DNA from: Paraburkholderia hiiakae | Lineage (GTDB): Bacteria; Pseudomonadota; Gammaproteobacteria; Burkholderiales; Burkholderiaceae | Assembly: GCF_904848665.1 (NCBI RefSeq) | Contig: NZ_CAJHCQ010000006.1 | Span: 326,141-390,140, forward strand | Direction: 5' to 3' | Length of the DNA: 64,000 nt | Part shown: piece after piece, positions 51,497 to 61,194 of the stretch | How positions within the stretch are numbered: position 1 is the first letter of the stretch | Layout of the letters: each line of letters opens with the position of its first letter | Position numbers and translations under genes: made by a program | Notes under the pieces: model-generated | The model's database searches: none | What the model saw: only the letters and a program-made list of their open reading frames with translations | Told to the model about the DNA's origin: nothing

Positions 51497-53107
51497 GTGT
51501 CGAGAGCCCCCTGGCTCGCCAGCTACGGCGAGATCCCCACTACCATCAATCCCGATCTGCATCCGTCGCTCGCGCATATGTTCGACGAAGCGATGCGCGA
51601 ACATGCGCACCGGCCGGCATTGCGCGCGGGCAACACCATGCTCAGCTACGCCGACGTCGATCGTCTGTCGCGCAATTTCGCGGCGTATTTGCAGCACTCG
51701 GGCGTGAAGAAGGGCGACCGCGTCGCCGTGATGTTGCCGAACCTGCTTGCGTTTCCCATTGCGCTGATCGGCATCGTGCGAGCCGGGGCGGTGCAGGTGA
51801 ACGTGAATCCGCTCTATACGCCGCGTGAGCTTCAGCATCAGCTTGTGGATTCCGGCGCGCAAACGCTCGTGGTGTTCGACGGCGCGCTGCCCACTTTCGA
51901 TGCGATCAAGGCGAATACGGCGGTGCAAACCGTGTTGAGCGTTGCCGCAAGCGATTGCACAAGCGCGGGCAGCGAGCGCGATCCGCAGCCCGGCTCGTTT
52001 GCCGCGGCGCTCGAGCAAGGTGCGACGTTGCCGTTCGAAGCCCCCACGTTGTGCGGCGACGACGCGCTCTTCCTGCAATACACGGGCGGCACAACCGGGC
52101 TTTCCAAGGGCGCGCTGCTCACGCATCGCAACCTCGTCGCCAATGTCGAGCAATTCAAGACTTTCATGCCGGGTTTCATGAACCCAGGCGAGGAAGTCGT
52201 CGTGACCGCGCTGCCGCTCTATCACATCTTCGCGCTGACGGTGAATCTCATCGTCTACTTCTCGATTGGCGCCGAGAACTGGCTCATCGCGAACGCGCGC
52301 GATCTAGGCGGCCTGATCGACGTGTTCAAGGCCGCGCGCCCCACGAGCTTCATGGGCGTGAATACGCTCTATGCGGGGCTCGTTGCGCATCCGCAGATCG
52401 GCGAGGTCGATTTTTCGCGGCTGCGGCTCGCGGGCGGTGGCGGCGCGGCGATCATTCCCACGGTGTCCGAGCGCTGGCAGGCGATTACCGGCGGGTTCAT
52501 CCGCGAAGGCTATGGGCTTTCGGAGACGAGCCCCGTGCTGTCGTTCAATCCGGGGAGCGTCGACCGCTTCACGGGCACGACGGGGCTGCCGGTGCCCTCC
52601 ACCGACGTCAAGCTGATGAACGACGGCGTCGAGGCAGCGCCGGGCGAGCCGGGCGAGATCTGCGCGAAGGGCCCCCAGGTGATGCAGGGCTACTGGAACC
52701 AGCCCGAGGCCACGCGCGCCGCATTTACGGACGATGGCTACTTTCGCACCGGCGACGTGGGCGTGTTCGACGCGCGCGGCTTCCTGCGCATCGTCGATCG
52801 CTCGAAGGACATGATCCTCGTTTCGGGCTTCAACGTGTATCCGAATGAAATCGAGGCGGTCGTGACCGCGCTGCCGGGTGTGGCCGAATGCGCGTGCGTG
52901 GGCGTGGCCGACGAACGAAGCGGTGAGGCCGTGCGTGTGTTCGTGGTTCCCGCGCGCGAGGCGGCGCTGAGCGAGGAAGCGGTGATCGCGCATTGCCGCG
53001 CGCAACTCGCGGCGTACAAGGTGCCGCGCGTGGTGAGCTTTGTGGAGGCGCTGCCGAAGTCGACGGTCGGGAAGATCTTGCGGCGGGAACTGCGCGACGC
53101 GGGGTAA
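51497..53107 (+). CDS. Long-chain fatty acid-CoA ligase-like protein
   Basis: A 536-aa AMP-forming acyl-CoA synthetase. Motifs: LQYTGGTTGLSKGALLTH, REGYGLSETSPVLSFNP, YFRTGDVGVFDARGFLRIVDRSKDMILVSGFNVYPNEIE, and PKSTVGKILRRELR with the C-terminal Lys. These match FadD-type ligases for medium to long chains. GTG 51497 with AGGAG. Divergent from pit, followed by the convergent PucR gene. Confidence 0.88.
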   Translation: MSRAPWLASYGEIPTTINPDLHPSLAHMFDEAMREHAHRPALRAGNTMLSYADVDRLSRNFAAYLQHSGVKKGDRVAVMLPNLLAFPIALIGIVRAGAVQVNVNPLYTPRELQHQLVDSGAQTLVVFDGALPTFDAIKANTAVQTVLSVAASDCTSAGSERDPQPGSFAAALEQGATLPFEAPTLCGDDALFLQYTGGTTGLSKGALLTHRNLVANVEQFKTFMPGFMNPGEEVVVTALPLYHIFALTVNLIVYFSIGAENWLIANARDLGGLIDVFKAARPTSFMGVNTLYAGLVAHPQIGEVDFSRLRLAGGGGAAIIPTVSERWQAITGGFIREGYGLSETSPVLSFNPGSVDRFTGTTGLPVPSTDVKLMNDGVEAAPGEPGEICAKGPQVMQGYWNQPEATRAAFTDDGYFRTGDVGVFDARGFLRIVDRSKDMILVSGFNVYPNEIEAVVTALPGVAECACVGVADERSGEAVRVFVVPAREAALSEEAVIAHCRAQLAAYKVPRVVSFVEALPKSTVGKILRRELRDAG

Positions 53108-53133
53108 AACGCGAGAGGAGTGCGCGGCGTCAT

Positions 53134-54510
53134 TCAGTGTGCCGCGCGCTTCGCTTTCTTCACCCCCAGTCGGCCCTTCTTCTCCTTCTTTTTTCCATCG
53201 CGCTCCGAACTCTGCGTCGCTGAGCGCAGCTTGAGCGCAATATCGAGCCTTGCGATCCATTGGGCGTCGTCGAGCTTCGCGCCCAACAGCGTTTCAATAC
53301 GCTCGAGCCGGTAGTCGAGCGTATTCGGATGCACACCTAACGTTTCAGCCGTCTGACGCCGCCGCTGCCCGCTGGCGAACCACGCTGCGAGCGTGGCGAG
53401 CAGGTCCGCTTCCGTCGCCAGTTGCTCGGCGAGCGAGACGAGATAGCGCAGGACATTGGCGCTGCTGCGCACGCTTTCCTCGATGGCGATCGACGAAAAG
53501 CGGTGCACGCGCACGAAGTTGCCAAACTCGTTGCCAGATTCATCGCCATGTTCATTGTCGTTTTCGTCGTCGTCCGCGCGGCTGCCGCGAGGCGCGAAGT
53601 CCACGGCCTTGAGCGACTCTTCCACGGAAGCCGCCCAGCCACGCGCCCCTTCGTTCATCAGACCGATGCCGATGCTGCGCACGCGCGGCTCGGCACGCAC
53701 TAGTGCGGCCGCATGCTCGGCCGCGCGCTGATCGTTGCGCGTCATCGAATCGCCGCGCACGCACGGCAGCCAGAACACCAGCCGCTCGCGGTGCCACACT
53801 CGCACGAGCGCATCGGGTTTCACTTCGAAATGACGCGCGGCGCTGAGCGCAAAACGATCGAGTGCATCCTCGCGCACCGAAGGCGCGTGGTCGCGCAAGT
53901 CCAGATCGACGGCGAGCGCGATACGCGGCAGCGTGGCGTCGAGGCCGAGCGCCTCGACGGTCTCGCGAAAGCGCGCGGTGTCGTCCGGGGCATGGAACAC
54001 GAGGTCGTAGAGCTGCTGCAGCAGCGAGCCGCGCCAGCGCGCTTGCTGGTGCTGCTCGTCGAGATAAGCCTCGGCGATATGCTCGGCCATCGCATCGAAG
54101 TAATCGAGTAGATAAGGCGAAACATCGAACAGCAGCTCGTGCGCGAGCGCCGGGTCCGCCTCGGCAAGCTCCGTGCAGGTGCGCCAAAGTTCGCGCGCGC
54201 CGAGACGAAACGCGCGCAGCAGCGAGCGCAGCGGCACGTTCTGGTGCACGCGGCGGCGTGCGAACGCCGCAGTCTGGTCCATGACTTCGGAGGTGGGCTG
54301 CGTGCCGTCGAGCAGGCACTGGAACCATAGGTCCGCGGAAAACGCGATCGACGAGAAGATGTCCTTGCGCGCCGCCGCCGAGAGTGCGCTATAGCCTTCG
54401 AGCGAGAGCAGCGTATCGTAGGTGCGCTGAACAGCCTTGAGCTGGGTTTTGGCGAGCGTGCGCAGCTTGCTGCGCAGGCGTGGGCTGATGGCGGGAACGA
54501 GGGGCGGCAC
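53134..54510 (-). CDS. PucR-family transcriptional regulator
   Basis: A 458-aa regulator whose C-terminal helix-turn-helix (ASGQRRRQTAETLGVHPNTLDYRLERIETLLG) is the PucR type. An N-terminal helical domain of RsbT co-antagonist/unknown type precedes (FSADLWFQCLLDG; VHQNVPLRSLLRAFRLG), and a GGDEF-like middle. An acidic low-complexity insertion (ADDDENDNEHGDESGNE) lies near residue 315, and a Lys-rich tail ends the protein. The start is GTG 54510. The target may be the adjacent acyl-CoA ligase or porin. Confidence 0.82.
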   Translation of the reverse strand: MPPLVPAISPRLRSKLRTLAKTQLKAVQRTYDTLLSLEGYSALSAAARKDIFSSIAFSADLWFQCLLDGTQPTSEVMDQTAAFARRRVHQNVPLRSLLRAFRLGARELWRTCTELAEADPALAHELLFDVSPYLLDYFDAMAEHIAEAYLDEQHQQARWRGSLLQQLYDLVFHAPDDTARFRETVEALGLDATLPRIALAVDLDLRDHAPSVREDALDRFALSAARHFEVKPDALVRVWHRERLVFWLPCVRGDSMTRNDQRAAEHAAALVRAEPRVRSIGIGLMNEGARGWAASVEESLKAVDFAPRGSRADDDENDNEHGDESGNEFGNFVRVHRFSSIAIEESVRSSANVLRYLVSLAEQLATEADLLATLAAWFASGQRRRQTAETLGVHPNTLDYRLERIETLLGAKLDDAQWIARLDIALKLRSATQSSERDGKKKEKKGRLGVKKAKRAAH

Positions 54511-54639
54511 GGTGAGTTCGCGAAATTCGCGCGGATTCGTTTAGGCAATACCCGCGAGTGTACTCAGCGCCGTGCCGCTGCGTCGAGGGGCTTCATGCGG
54601 ATCCAGGAGCCGTCCAGACGGCCCCCGGTCGGTAGCCCA

Positions 54640-55818
54640 TCAGAACAACAGCGCGATACCCGCCATGCCGACGAACTGCGAGCGCGTGGACGAGGGCGTG
54701 ACGTTCTGCGAGTCGCCCACGGCCGGGCTCGCGTTGACGATGTCACCCCCGCCGTTCGCGCCGAGCGTCTGGCCGCCCGCGTGCTGGTAGGCCTGCAGGG
54801 CGTAAAGCGTTGTGCGTTTCGAGAGGTGGTACGACTCCTTGAGCGAGTACTGCTGATACCGCGCCCCGCTCGTGATGCCATTGGCCTGCGAAGCCAGCGT
54901 GTAGGCGAAGCCGCCGCCCACGTCGAAGGCCGGCGTGAAGCGGTACACCGCGAGCGCCGCCCAGGTGTTGAAGATGGCCGTGTCGTGGAAGATCGACTTG
55001 CCGCCCGCGATGTACTGGACGTTCGAATACGAGGCGCCGACGATCAGATTGCCGATCGTGTAGTTGCCGGCGGCCGCGATGTGCTGGACCGCGCTCGCCG
55101 AGACATAGCCCGTGTTCAGCGAGGACTTGCCGAAGCTGCCGGTGGACGAGCTGTCGAAGCCGCTCGTCAGCTGTGCGTTGTCCATGCGCAGGATGGCCGC
55201 GGCGAGGCTCACCGGGCCAGCGGAATAGCGCAGCGCGGCGCTCCACGTCTGACCCTTGCCGGTGCTGCCCGCAATCCCGCCGAGTGCGTACATGGCGCTT
55301 GCCTGCACGCCGTAAAAGATCGGCGAGGTGTAGGTGGCCGAATTGTTGATGCGTACGGTCGTGTCGAGACCGTCGATGTCACCGGGGTGCGCACCGGTCG
55401 CGCCGGTGAGCCAGGAGCTGCCTGTGAGCGGGCCGACGAACAGGTAATACGGCGTGTACTGGCGCCCAGCCGTGAACGTGCCCAGGTTCTGGTTCTGCAG
55501 ACCCACGTAAGCCTGACGATTGAAGATCAGTCCGCTCGACGAAAGCGCGCCGCTGTTGAGGTCGAAGCCGTTTTGCAGATCGAAGATCGCGAACGTGCCG
55601 CCACCGAGATCTTCCTTGCCCTGCAAGCCGAACTTCGACGCATACAGGTTGCCCTGGCGCAGATAGACGTTCGAGTGACCGTTCTGGTTGTTCACGTAGG
55701 TGATGGCGTCGTCGACGGCGCCGTAGAGCGTAACGCTGCTTTGCGCGAACGCGGGACTAGCCACGAGGGCTGCGCCAGTTGCGATAAACGTTCCAAGACC
55801 AAGGCCTGCTTTCTTCAT
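54640..55818 (-). CDS. Gram-negative porin (Burkholderia OmpC-like)
   Basis: A 392-aa outer-membrane trimeric porin. Signal peptide MKKAGLGLGTFIATGAALVASPAFA, then the first strand QSSVTLYGAVDDAITYVNN and SKFGLQGKEDLGGG, RQAYVGLQNQNLGTFTAGRQ, ending in the usual C-terminal aromatic (GMAGIALLF) needed for insertion by the BAM complex. Passive uptake of small solutes. ATG 55818, with CGGAGA upstream. Confidence 0.92.
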   Translation of the reverse strand: MKKAGLGLGTFIATGAALVASPAFAQSSVTLYGAVDDAITYVNNQNGHSNVYLRQGNLYASKFGLQGKEDLGGGTFAIFDLQNGFDLNSGALSSSGLIFNRQAYVGLQNQNLGTFTAGRQYTPYYLFVGPLTGSSWLTGATGAHPGDIDGLDTTVRINNSATYTSPIFYGVQASAMYALGGIAGSTGKGQTWSAALRYSAGPVSLAAAILRMDNAQLTSGFDSSSTGSFGKSSLNTGYVSASAVQHIAAAGNYTIGNLIVGASYSNVQYIAGGKSIFHDTAIFNTWAALAVYRFTPAFDVGGGFAYTLASQANGITSGARYQQYSLKESYHLSKRTTLYALQAYQHAGGQTLGANGGGDIVNASPAVGDSQNVTPSSTRSQFVGMAGIALLF

Positions 55819-55947
55819 CGTTGCGTCTCCGTTTAAATTTGGACTGCTTATTGTTTTGTCTTTGCTACGCCACATGATTTTCAGGTCGATGCGGCGTACG
55901 TACTGCGGCGGGAAGTGACTAAAGTGACTACATTGACTGCGTGTGCA

Positions 55948-57903
55948 TCAATCTTGCGGTTCGCTCGCCCCCTTGGCGGCGAGCGCGCGCTGACGTGCCT
56001 GCGCCGCGAGGCGCACGGCTGCGTTGGGCGCGCCGTAGCCGTCGTAGCCGCCGCGCCGCTCCACGATCTCCAGGAAGAAGCGCTGGTCGAGCGTTTCCGT
56101 GTAGGCGTGCAGGAACTCGCCGCCGTTTTCGTCGCGGTCGTAGAGCAGGTTGTGGTCGCGCAGGGCGTCGAGAAACTCGGGGGCGAGTGCGTGGCGCGCG
56201 TCGAGATCGTCGTAGTAGTTCGCGGGCACGCGCAGGAGCGGCACGCCGGCCGCCTCGAATTCGGTCACTGCGCGGAAGATGTCGCCGGTGTTGAACGCCA
56301 CATGGTTCAGGCCCGTACCGTGATAGGCACGGACGGTTTCCGCCGCGGCGGTATGCTGGTCCACCGAGGCGTTGAGCACGACGCGCAACCCGCGGTCGCG
56401 GCTCATGAGCGCGCGGCTGCGCACTAGCCCGTACGGATCGGGCACCAGTACGGCGGGCGTGGCGTCGAGCCCGAACGCCGACTTCAGGAACAGTACCCAC
56501 GAGTCGAACGAGCCGGCCGGCAGCGAAAGGCTCACGTGATCGATGCCCAAGATGGGTCCCACTTCGACGGGACCATCGATATCCGTGAGCGCGAAATCGG
56601 CTTCGAAGAGCGTGGGCTGGCCAGCCTCCTCGTTAACGAAATAGTTAAGACTGCCGTCCGGCCCCTGGACGGCTGGCACCACGCGCTCGTTCGGACCCAC
56701 GCGGCCCGAGAACGGCTGGTAGCCGAAGCCCGCGGCGCGTTCGAGCGCAAGGCGCGCATCGTCCACGCGAAACGCCGAGGCGCACAGGGAGAGCCCGTGG
56801 CGCTGGAAAAACGCGTCGGCGAACGAGTCGGGCTCGGCGTTCAGGACGATGGCAGCCGAGCCGTGCTGATAGAGCGTCACATCCTTCGAACGATGCTGGC
56901 CCGCGCGGCGGAAATGCAGCTTTTCGAGCCGGTTCGCCACGTGCGCGCGCGCCGTGTCGTCCACGGCGAATTCGAGGAACTGCCACTGCGCGTTCGCGGG
57001 TGCGGCGCTCGGATGGTAGAGCGCGCTCGCGTCGACATGCTCCGCTTGCAGGGTCTCGCGCGTGAGTGATTCGAGCAGCAGCAGCGAGCGATGACCGTCG
57101 GCGGCCGTAGCGGCGGGCGGCGCGCCACGAAAGCCGTCATTGAAGATTTCGAGCGAGAGCGGGCCCGTGTAGCCGCTTTTCACCACCTGCGCCGTGAAAT
57201 CCGCGAGCGCGAAGTCGCCCTGGCCCGGGAAGCAACGATAGTGCCGGCTCCATTCGAGCACGTCCATCTGCATTCTCGGCGCGTCGGCGATCTGCACGAA
57301 GCCGATGCGTTCGCCCGGAATCGCGGCGATACCGTCGGGCGCGTCGTCGAGAGAGAGCGTGTGGAAGCTGTCCAGCGCGAGCGTGAGGTTCGCGTGATTC
57401 ACCGTGTTGACGAGCCGCCACGCGTGGCCATAGGTGCGCACGTGGCGTCCCCAGGCGAGCGCTTCATAACAGATCGTCACGCCCGCTTCGACCGCTGCTC
57501 GCGCAAGCGCGCCGAGCTGCTCGGCGGCGAGGCCGTCGTCGCAGATCGTTTCGGGCGAGACATTGCTGCACACCAGCAAACGATCCGTGCCCAGTTGATG
57601 CATCACGTCGAACTTGCGTTTCACACGTTCGATGTTGCGCGCGAGGCGTTCGGGCGCGACGCCCTCGAAATCGCGGAACGGCTGGTAAAGCACGATATCG
57701 AGGCCGAGATCGCCAGCCATGCGCCGCACGTCGGCGGGGGAACCTTCGAAGTAGAGCAGATCGTTCTCGAAGATTTCGACGGCATCGAAGCCCGCGGCAC
57801 GGATGGCGGCGAGCTTTTCGGCAAGCGTGCCGCTGATCGACACCGTGGCGATCGAGCGGCGCAGCGCGCGAGAGGGGGTGTGGAGCGGCTTGGACATGGG
57901 CAT
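55948..57903 (-). CDS. quiC: 3-Dehydroshikimate dehydratase fused to an HPPD-like domain (QuiC)
   Basis: A 651-aa bifunctional-looking protein. Residues ~1-290 form a sugar-isomerase-type TIM barrel with metal ligands (ICYEALAWG, LALDSFHTL, PLSLEIFNDG); residues ~310-630 are two vicinal-oxygen-chelate halves similar to 4-hydroxyphenylpyruvate dioxygenase (LGIDHVSLSL, GLNHVAFN, FFLEIVERRGGYDGYG). Known QuiC proteins convert 3-dehydroshikimate to protocatechuate. It is divergent from aroQ, the dehydrogenase and the carrier, giving a full quinate/shikimate route. ATG 57903 or 57897. Confidence 0.9.
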   Translation of the reverse strand: MPMSKPLHTPSRALRRSIATVSISGTLAEKLAAIRAAGFDAVEIFENDLLYFEGSPADVRRMAGDLGLDIVLYQPFRDFEGVAPERLARNIERVKRKFDVMHQLGTDRLLVCSNVSPETICDDGLAAEQLGALARAAVEAGVTICYEALAWGRHVRTYGHAWRLVNTVNHANLTLALDSFHTLSLDDAPDGIAAIPGERIGFVQIADAPRMQMDVLEWSRHYRCFPGQGDFALADFTAQVVKSGYTGPLSLEIFNDGFRGAPPAATAADGHRSLLLLESLTRETLQAEHVDASALYHPSAAPANAQWQFLEFAVDDTARAHVANRLEKLHFRRAGQHRSKDVTLYQHGSAAIVLNAEPDSFADAFFQRHGLSLCASAFRVDDARLALERAAGFGYQPFSGRVGPNERVVPAVQGPDGSLNYFVNEEAGQPTLFEADFALTDIDGPVEVGPILGIDHVSLSLPAGSFDSWVLFLKSAFGLDATPAVLVPDPYGLVRSRALMSRDRGLRVVLNASVDQHTAAAETVRAYHGTGLNHVAFNTGDIFRAVTEFEAAGVPLLRVPANYYDDLDARHALAPEFLDALRDHNLLYDRDENGGEFLHAYTETLDQRFFLEIVERRGGYDGYGAPNAAVRLAAQARQRALAAKGASEPQD

Positions 57904-58027
57904 GGGAGCGGGCTGACTGCAACTTCGGTGTTGAACAAGGGTCCGGCGCGGCAGCGTGGGGCGGGCGCTTAACTAACTGGCGCACCGCAGGCACACTTGC
58001 CGCTGGAGTGTCCGAAGGATACGCCAA

Positions 58028-58041
58028 ACTAACTAGTTAGT
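58028..58041. promoter_or_regulatory. Perfect 14-bp palindrome in the quiC/aroQ divergent promoter
   Basis: ACTAACTAGTTAGT, with a further half-site ACTAACTGG at 57972-57980. Symmetry and position suggest a TetR-type repressor controlling both quinate units. No such regulator gene lies in the window. Confidence 0.55.
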
Positions 58042-58169
58042 ACAAATTCTGGCAAACCCCAGGTGACCGCTGGACCGGTTCGCGGCACACTTGCGACCAT
58101 GCGGTGAAGCATGCGTCGGTTCCTCAGTATGCGCCGTACCGGTCGTCAAGCTGTTCTGGAGTGTGTGCA

Positions 58170-58625
58170 ATGGGAATGCCTTCGGTGCTGGTCCTGAACG
58201 GGCCGAACCTGAATCTGCTGGGAACGCGGGAGCCCGCGATCTACGGCGCTGAAACGTTAGATGACGTTGCCAACCTGTGCCGCGAGGCGGCGGGGCGTCT
58301 TGGGCTCGAGATCGATTTTCGCCAGTCGAACGCCGAGCATCAGCTGATCGACTGGCTTCATGAAGCGCGTACGCGCGTGGACGGCATCGTCATCAATCCG
58401 GCCGCCTATACGCATACGTCGGTTGCCATTGCCGATGCGCTTTCCGCGATCGCGAAGCCCGTGATCGAGGTCCATATTTCGAACGTGCACAAGCGCGAGG
58501 CGTTCCGGCACCATTCCTTCGTTTCGCCGATTGCGGAAGCCATCATCGTCGGCTGCGGCACGCAAGGGTATGTGCTCGCGCTGGAGCGCATGGCCACGCT
58601 GCTCGCTAAAAAGGAGGCGAAATGA
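58170..58625 (+). CDS. aroQ: Type II 3-dehydroquinate dehydratase
   Basis: A 151-aa dodecameric-type dehydroquinase. [18 protein letters not shown] contains the catalytic Arg and the flexible lid with its Tyr; [13 protein letters not shown] the substrate loop; [20 protein letters not shown] the His. It turns 3-dehydroquinate into 3-dehydroshikimate. Context with quiC argues for a catabolic role rather than aromatic biosynthesis. ATG 58170 follows TGGAG; the frame is open to 58104. Confidence 0.92.
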   Translation: MGMPSVLVLNGPNLNLLGTREPAIYGAETLDDVANLCREAAGRLGLEIDFRQSNAEHQLIDWLHEARTRVDGIVINPAAYTHTSVAIADALSAIAKPVIEVHISNVHKREAFRHHSFVSPIAEAIIVGCGTQGYVLALERMATLLAKKEAK

Positions 58626-59533
58626 GCGCCCAGAACCACGCCAGCATGAACGCGCTGGGCGCGCGCGCAACCGCCCAATCGTTTCTCTGCGGACTGATCG
58701 GCTCGGGCATCGGCGGCTCGCTCACGCCCGCGATGCAGGAGCAGGAAGGCCGCGAACTCGGCTTTAACTATGTGTACCGGCGCATCGACCTCGAAGCGCT
58801 GAAGCTCACGCCCGCCGCGCTACCCGAGTTGTTGCTCGCCGCCGAGCGCATGGGTTTCGACGGTCTGAACATCACGTATCCGTGCAAGCAAGCTGTGATC
58901 GAACTGCTCGACGAACTCTCCGACGACGCGCGCGCGCTCGGCGCCGTGAACACGGTGTTGTTCCGCGACGGCAAGCGCATCGGCCACAACACCGACTGGT
59001 CGGGGTTTGCTCGTGCGTTCCAGCGCGGCCTGCCCGACGTCTCGCTCGATGCGGTGGTGCAACTGGGCGCGGGAGGCGCGGGCGCGGCGGTCGCACATGC
59101 TGCGCTGCAGATGGGCGCCCAGGCGCTCACGCTGTTCGACGTGGATGCATCGCGCGCCGCGTCGCTTGCCAGCGAGTTGCAGGCGCGCTTCCCGGCGGCT
59201 CGGGTGAGCGCGGGCGGCGACTTGCGCGACGTGCTTCAGCACGCTACGGGCCTCATCCACGCCACGCCCACCGGTATGGCGAAGCTGCCGGGCATGCCGT
59301 TGCCTGCGGAATATCTGCACGAGCGGCTGTGGGTGGCTGACATCGTCTATTTCCCGATCCGCACGGCGCTGCTCGAAGCGGCTGAGGCGCGCGGCTGCCG
59401 CACGCTCAGCGGCGGCGGCATGGCGGTGTACCAGGCAGTGGATGCGTTCCGGCTGTTCACGGGTGTCGAGCCCGACGCGGAACGCATGTATGCGCATCTG
59501 CAATCAATGTTGGCGGCCAACGCCGGCGAATAA
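58622..59533 (+). CDS. aroE: Shikimate/quinate dehydrogenase (AroE family)
   Basis: A 303-aa AroE-type dehydrogenase. Substrate residues are seen in [25 protein letters not shown] (catalytic Lys) and GHNTDWSGF (catalytic Asp). The cofactor site is [18 protein letters not shown] followed by LFDVD; an Asp at the end of strand two favours NAD, as in catabolic quinate/shikimate dehydrogenases, over the NADP-type NRT motif of biosynthetic AroE. ATG 58622 overlaps the aroQ stop (ATGA). Confidence 0.88.
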   Translation: MSAQNHASMNALGARATAQSFLCGLIGSGIGGSLTPAMQEQEGRELGFNYVYRRIDLEALKLTPAALPELLLAAERMGFDGLNITYPCKQAVIELLDELSDDARALGAVNTVLFRDGKRIGHNTDWSGFARAFQRGLPDVSLDAVVQLGAGGAGAAVAHAALQMGAQALTLFDVDASRAASLASELQARFPAARVSAGGDLRDVLQHATGLIHATPTGMAKLPGMPLPAEYLHERLWVADIVYFPIRTALLEAAEARGCRTLSGGGMAVYQAVDAFRLFTGVEPDAERMYAHLQSMLAANAGE

Positions 59534-59555
59534 CAAACGAGCTTTGCATGGGGCC

Positions 59556-59581
59556 GGAGTAAGCGCTAAAGCGCCAACTCC
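59556..59581 (+). other. Hairpin between the dehydrogenase and MFS genes
   Basis: GGAGT aa GCGC taaa GCGC ca ACTCC: a 9-bp stem in two parts with a symmetrical internal loop, ending 21 bp before the MFS start. There is no T-run; it may be an mRNA processing or stability element. It ends near the ribosome site and could affect translation of the carrier. Confidence 0.35.
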
Positions 59582-59602
59582 GCCCGACACTTGGAGAGAG
59601 AC

Positions 59603-60970
59603 ATGGCACCACCCGTATCCACGGGGCGCGGCGACGCGCCGGCCCTTTCCGCCGCGACGCCCGTCGAGGGCGCGATGCGCCGCTCGAAGGCGCGCTATCG
59701 CATCTTGGGCCTGCTGGCCGTCGGCACGATGATCAATTACCTCGATCGCACCGTGCTCGGCATTGCAGCGCCGCAGCTCACCAAGGAGTTGGGCATCAGC
59801 GCGGCGCTCATGGGCCTCGTGTTCTCAGCGTTCTCCTGGAGCTATGTCGTCGCTCAGATTCCGGGCGGCCTGTTCCTCGACCGCTTCGGCAGCAAGTTCA
59901 CCTACTGGCTCTCCATGACGCTCTGGTCGATGTGCACGCTCGCGCAGGGGTTCATCAGCGGCGTGGGCGCGCTGTTCGCGTGCCGCCTCGGCCTTGGCGC
60001 TGCGGAGTCGCCGTGCTTCCCAACCAATAGCCGCGTGGTCGCGACGTGGTTCCCGCAAAGCGAGCGCGCATTCGCCACGGGCACCTATACGGTGGGCGAG
60101 TACGTCGGCCTCGCGTTCTTTAGCCCCTTCCTCTTCGCGCTGATGGGTGCCTATGGCTGGCGCTCGCTCTTCTACGTGGTGGGCGCCGTGGGCATTGTGT
60201 TCGGCCTCGTGTGGTGGTTCCTGTATCGCGAGCCGCATGAGCATCCCGCGGCCAATCGCGCCGAGCTCGATTACATCGAGGCGGGCGGCGGTCTGGCTCG
60301 CCACGAGCGCAAGGCCGACGCGCAAGCTGCCGCGGAGCCGAAGAAGCAGGGCTTCGACTGGCGCATGGCCGGCCAACTGTTGCGCCGCCGTCAGCTCGCG
60401 GGCATCTGCCTCGGGCAGTTCGCGGGCAACTCCACGCTCGTGTTCTTCCTCACGTGGTTCCCGACCTATCTCGCCACCGAACGCCACATGGGCTGGCTCA
60501 AGATCGGCTTTTTCGCGATCATGCCGTTCATTGCCGCGTCCATTGGCGTGATGTTCGGCGGCACGTTCTCGGACTGGATGCTGCGCCGCGGCATCTCGGC
60601 TAACGTGGCGCGCAAGTTCCCGATCATCGCCGGTCTGCTGCTCGCGTCGACCATCATTCTCGCGAACTTCGTGGAGAGCAACGTGGCCGTGATCGCGATC
60701 CTCTCGGTGGCGTTCTTCGCGCAAGGGATGGCCGCGCTTGGCTGGACGCTTGTTTCGGATATCGCGCCGGCTGGCATGCTTGGGCTCACTGGCGGTATTT
60801 TCAACCTTGCCGCCAATCTCGCGGGCATCATCACGCCGTTGGTCGTGGGGCTGATCGTCAGCGTAACGGGCTCGTTCGTCTGGGCGCTGGTGTTCATCGG
60901 CGTCATCGCGCTGGTCGGTGCGGCCTCGTATATCTTTATCGTGGGCGATATCAAGCGCATCGAGATGTAA
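59603..60970 (+). CDS. MFS transporter of the anion:cation symporter type, probable quinate/shikimate carrier
   Basis: A 455-aa major facilitator similar to GudP/phthalate-type symporters: MINYLDRTVLGIAAPQLTKELGIS (first helix), SWSYVVAQIPGGLFLDRFGSK (signature loop), GLGAAESPCFPTNSRVVATWFPQSERA (between helices 4 and 5), and a long central loop with charged residues. Twelve helices are apparent. The cluster context suggests uptake of quinate or shikimate by proton symport. ATG 59603 with GGAGAG upstream. Confidence 0.85.
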   Translation: MAPPVSTGRGDAPALSAATPVEGAMRRSKARYRILGLLAVGTMINYLDRTVLGIAAPQLTKELGISAALMGLVFSAFSWSYVVAQIPGGLFLDRFGSKFTYWLSMTLWSMCTLAQGFISGVGALFACRLGLGAAESPCFPTNSRVVATWFPQSERAFATGTYTVGEYVGLAFFSPFLFALMGAYGWRSLFYVVGAVGIVFGLVWWFLYREPHEHPAANRAELDYIEAGGGLARHERKADAQAAAEPKKQGFDWRMAGQLLRRRQLAGICLGQFAGNSTLVFFLTWFPTYLATERHMGWLKIGFFAIMPFIAASIGVMFGGTFSDWMLRRGISANVARKFPIIAGLLLASTIILANFVESNVAVIAILSVAFFAQGMAALGWTLVSDIAPAGMLGLTGGIFNLAANLAGIITPLVVGLIVSVTGSFVWALVFIGVIALVGAASYIFIVGDIKRIEM

Positions 60971-60984
60971 GGCGGGTGTTTTGG

Positions 60985-61085
60985 ATTTTTGGGCTTGTGG
61001 TTGTTCGGGGCGTTTGGCTTTGCCTTGTGGTGTTGCCGGTCTGCCAGCGTTGCCCCTGCGCTGGCGGTATCTCTTGTTCGTGCGG
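60985..61085. repeat. Possible copy of a dispersed Burkholderia-type intergenic element
   Basis: T/G-rich stretch leading to a hairpin GCCAGCG (61043-61049) / CGCTGGC (61059-61065). Its style (GTTGCCGGTCTGCCAGCGTT) recalls extragenic elements that I remember from Paraburkholderia chromosomes; only one copy is in this window, so this is not demonstrated here. The hairpin could also end transcription of the MFS gene. Confidence 0.3.
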
Positions 61086-61194
61086 ACGTGACCAAGGCCC
61101 ATCGTGCAATCTCGCTTATGCGGCAAACAGAAGAAGGGTGGTAGGCAGCGATAGCCGATAGGTCCGTTGGTCGTCACGCCAACCTCATTCGAGA

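Noticed and set aside
53134..54510. Frameshift suspected from the acidic insertion in the PucR protein
   Set aside because: The frame stays open on both sides with proper family motifs, so it is an in-frame low-complexity insertion.
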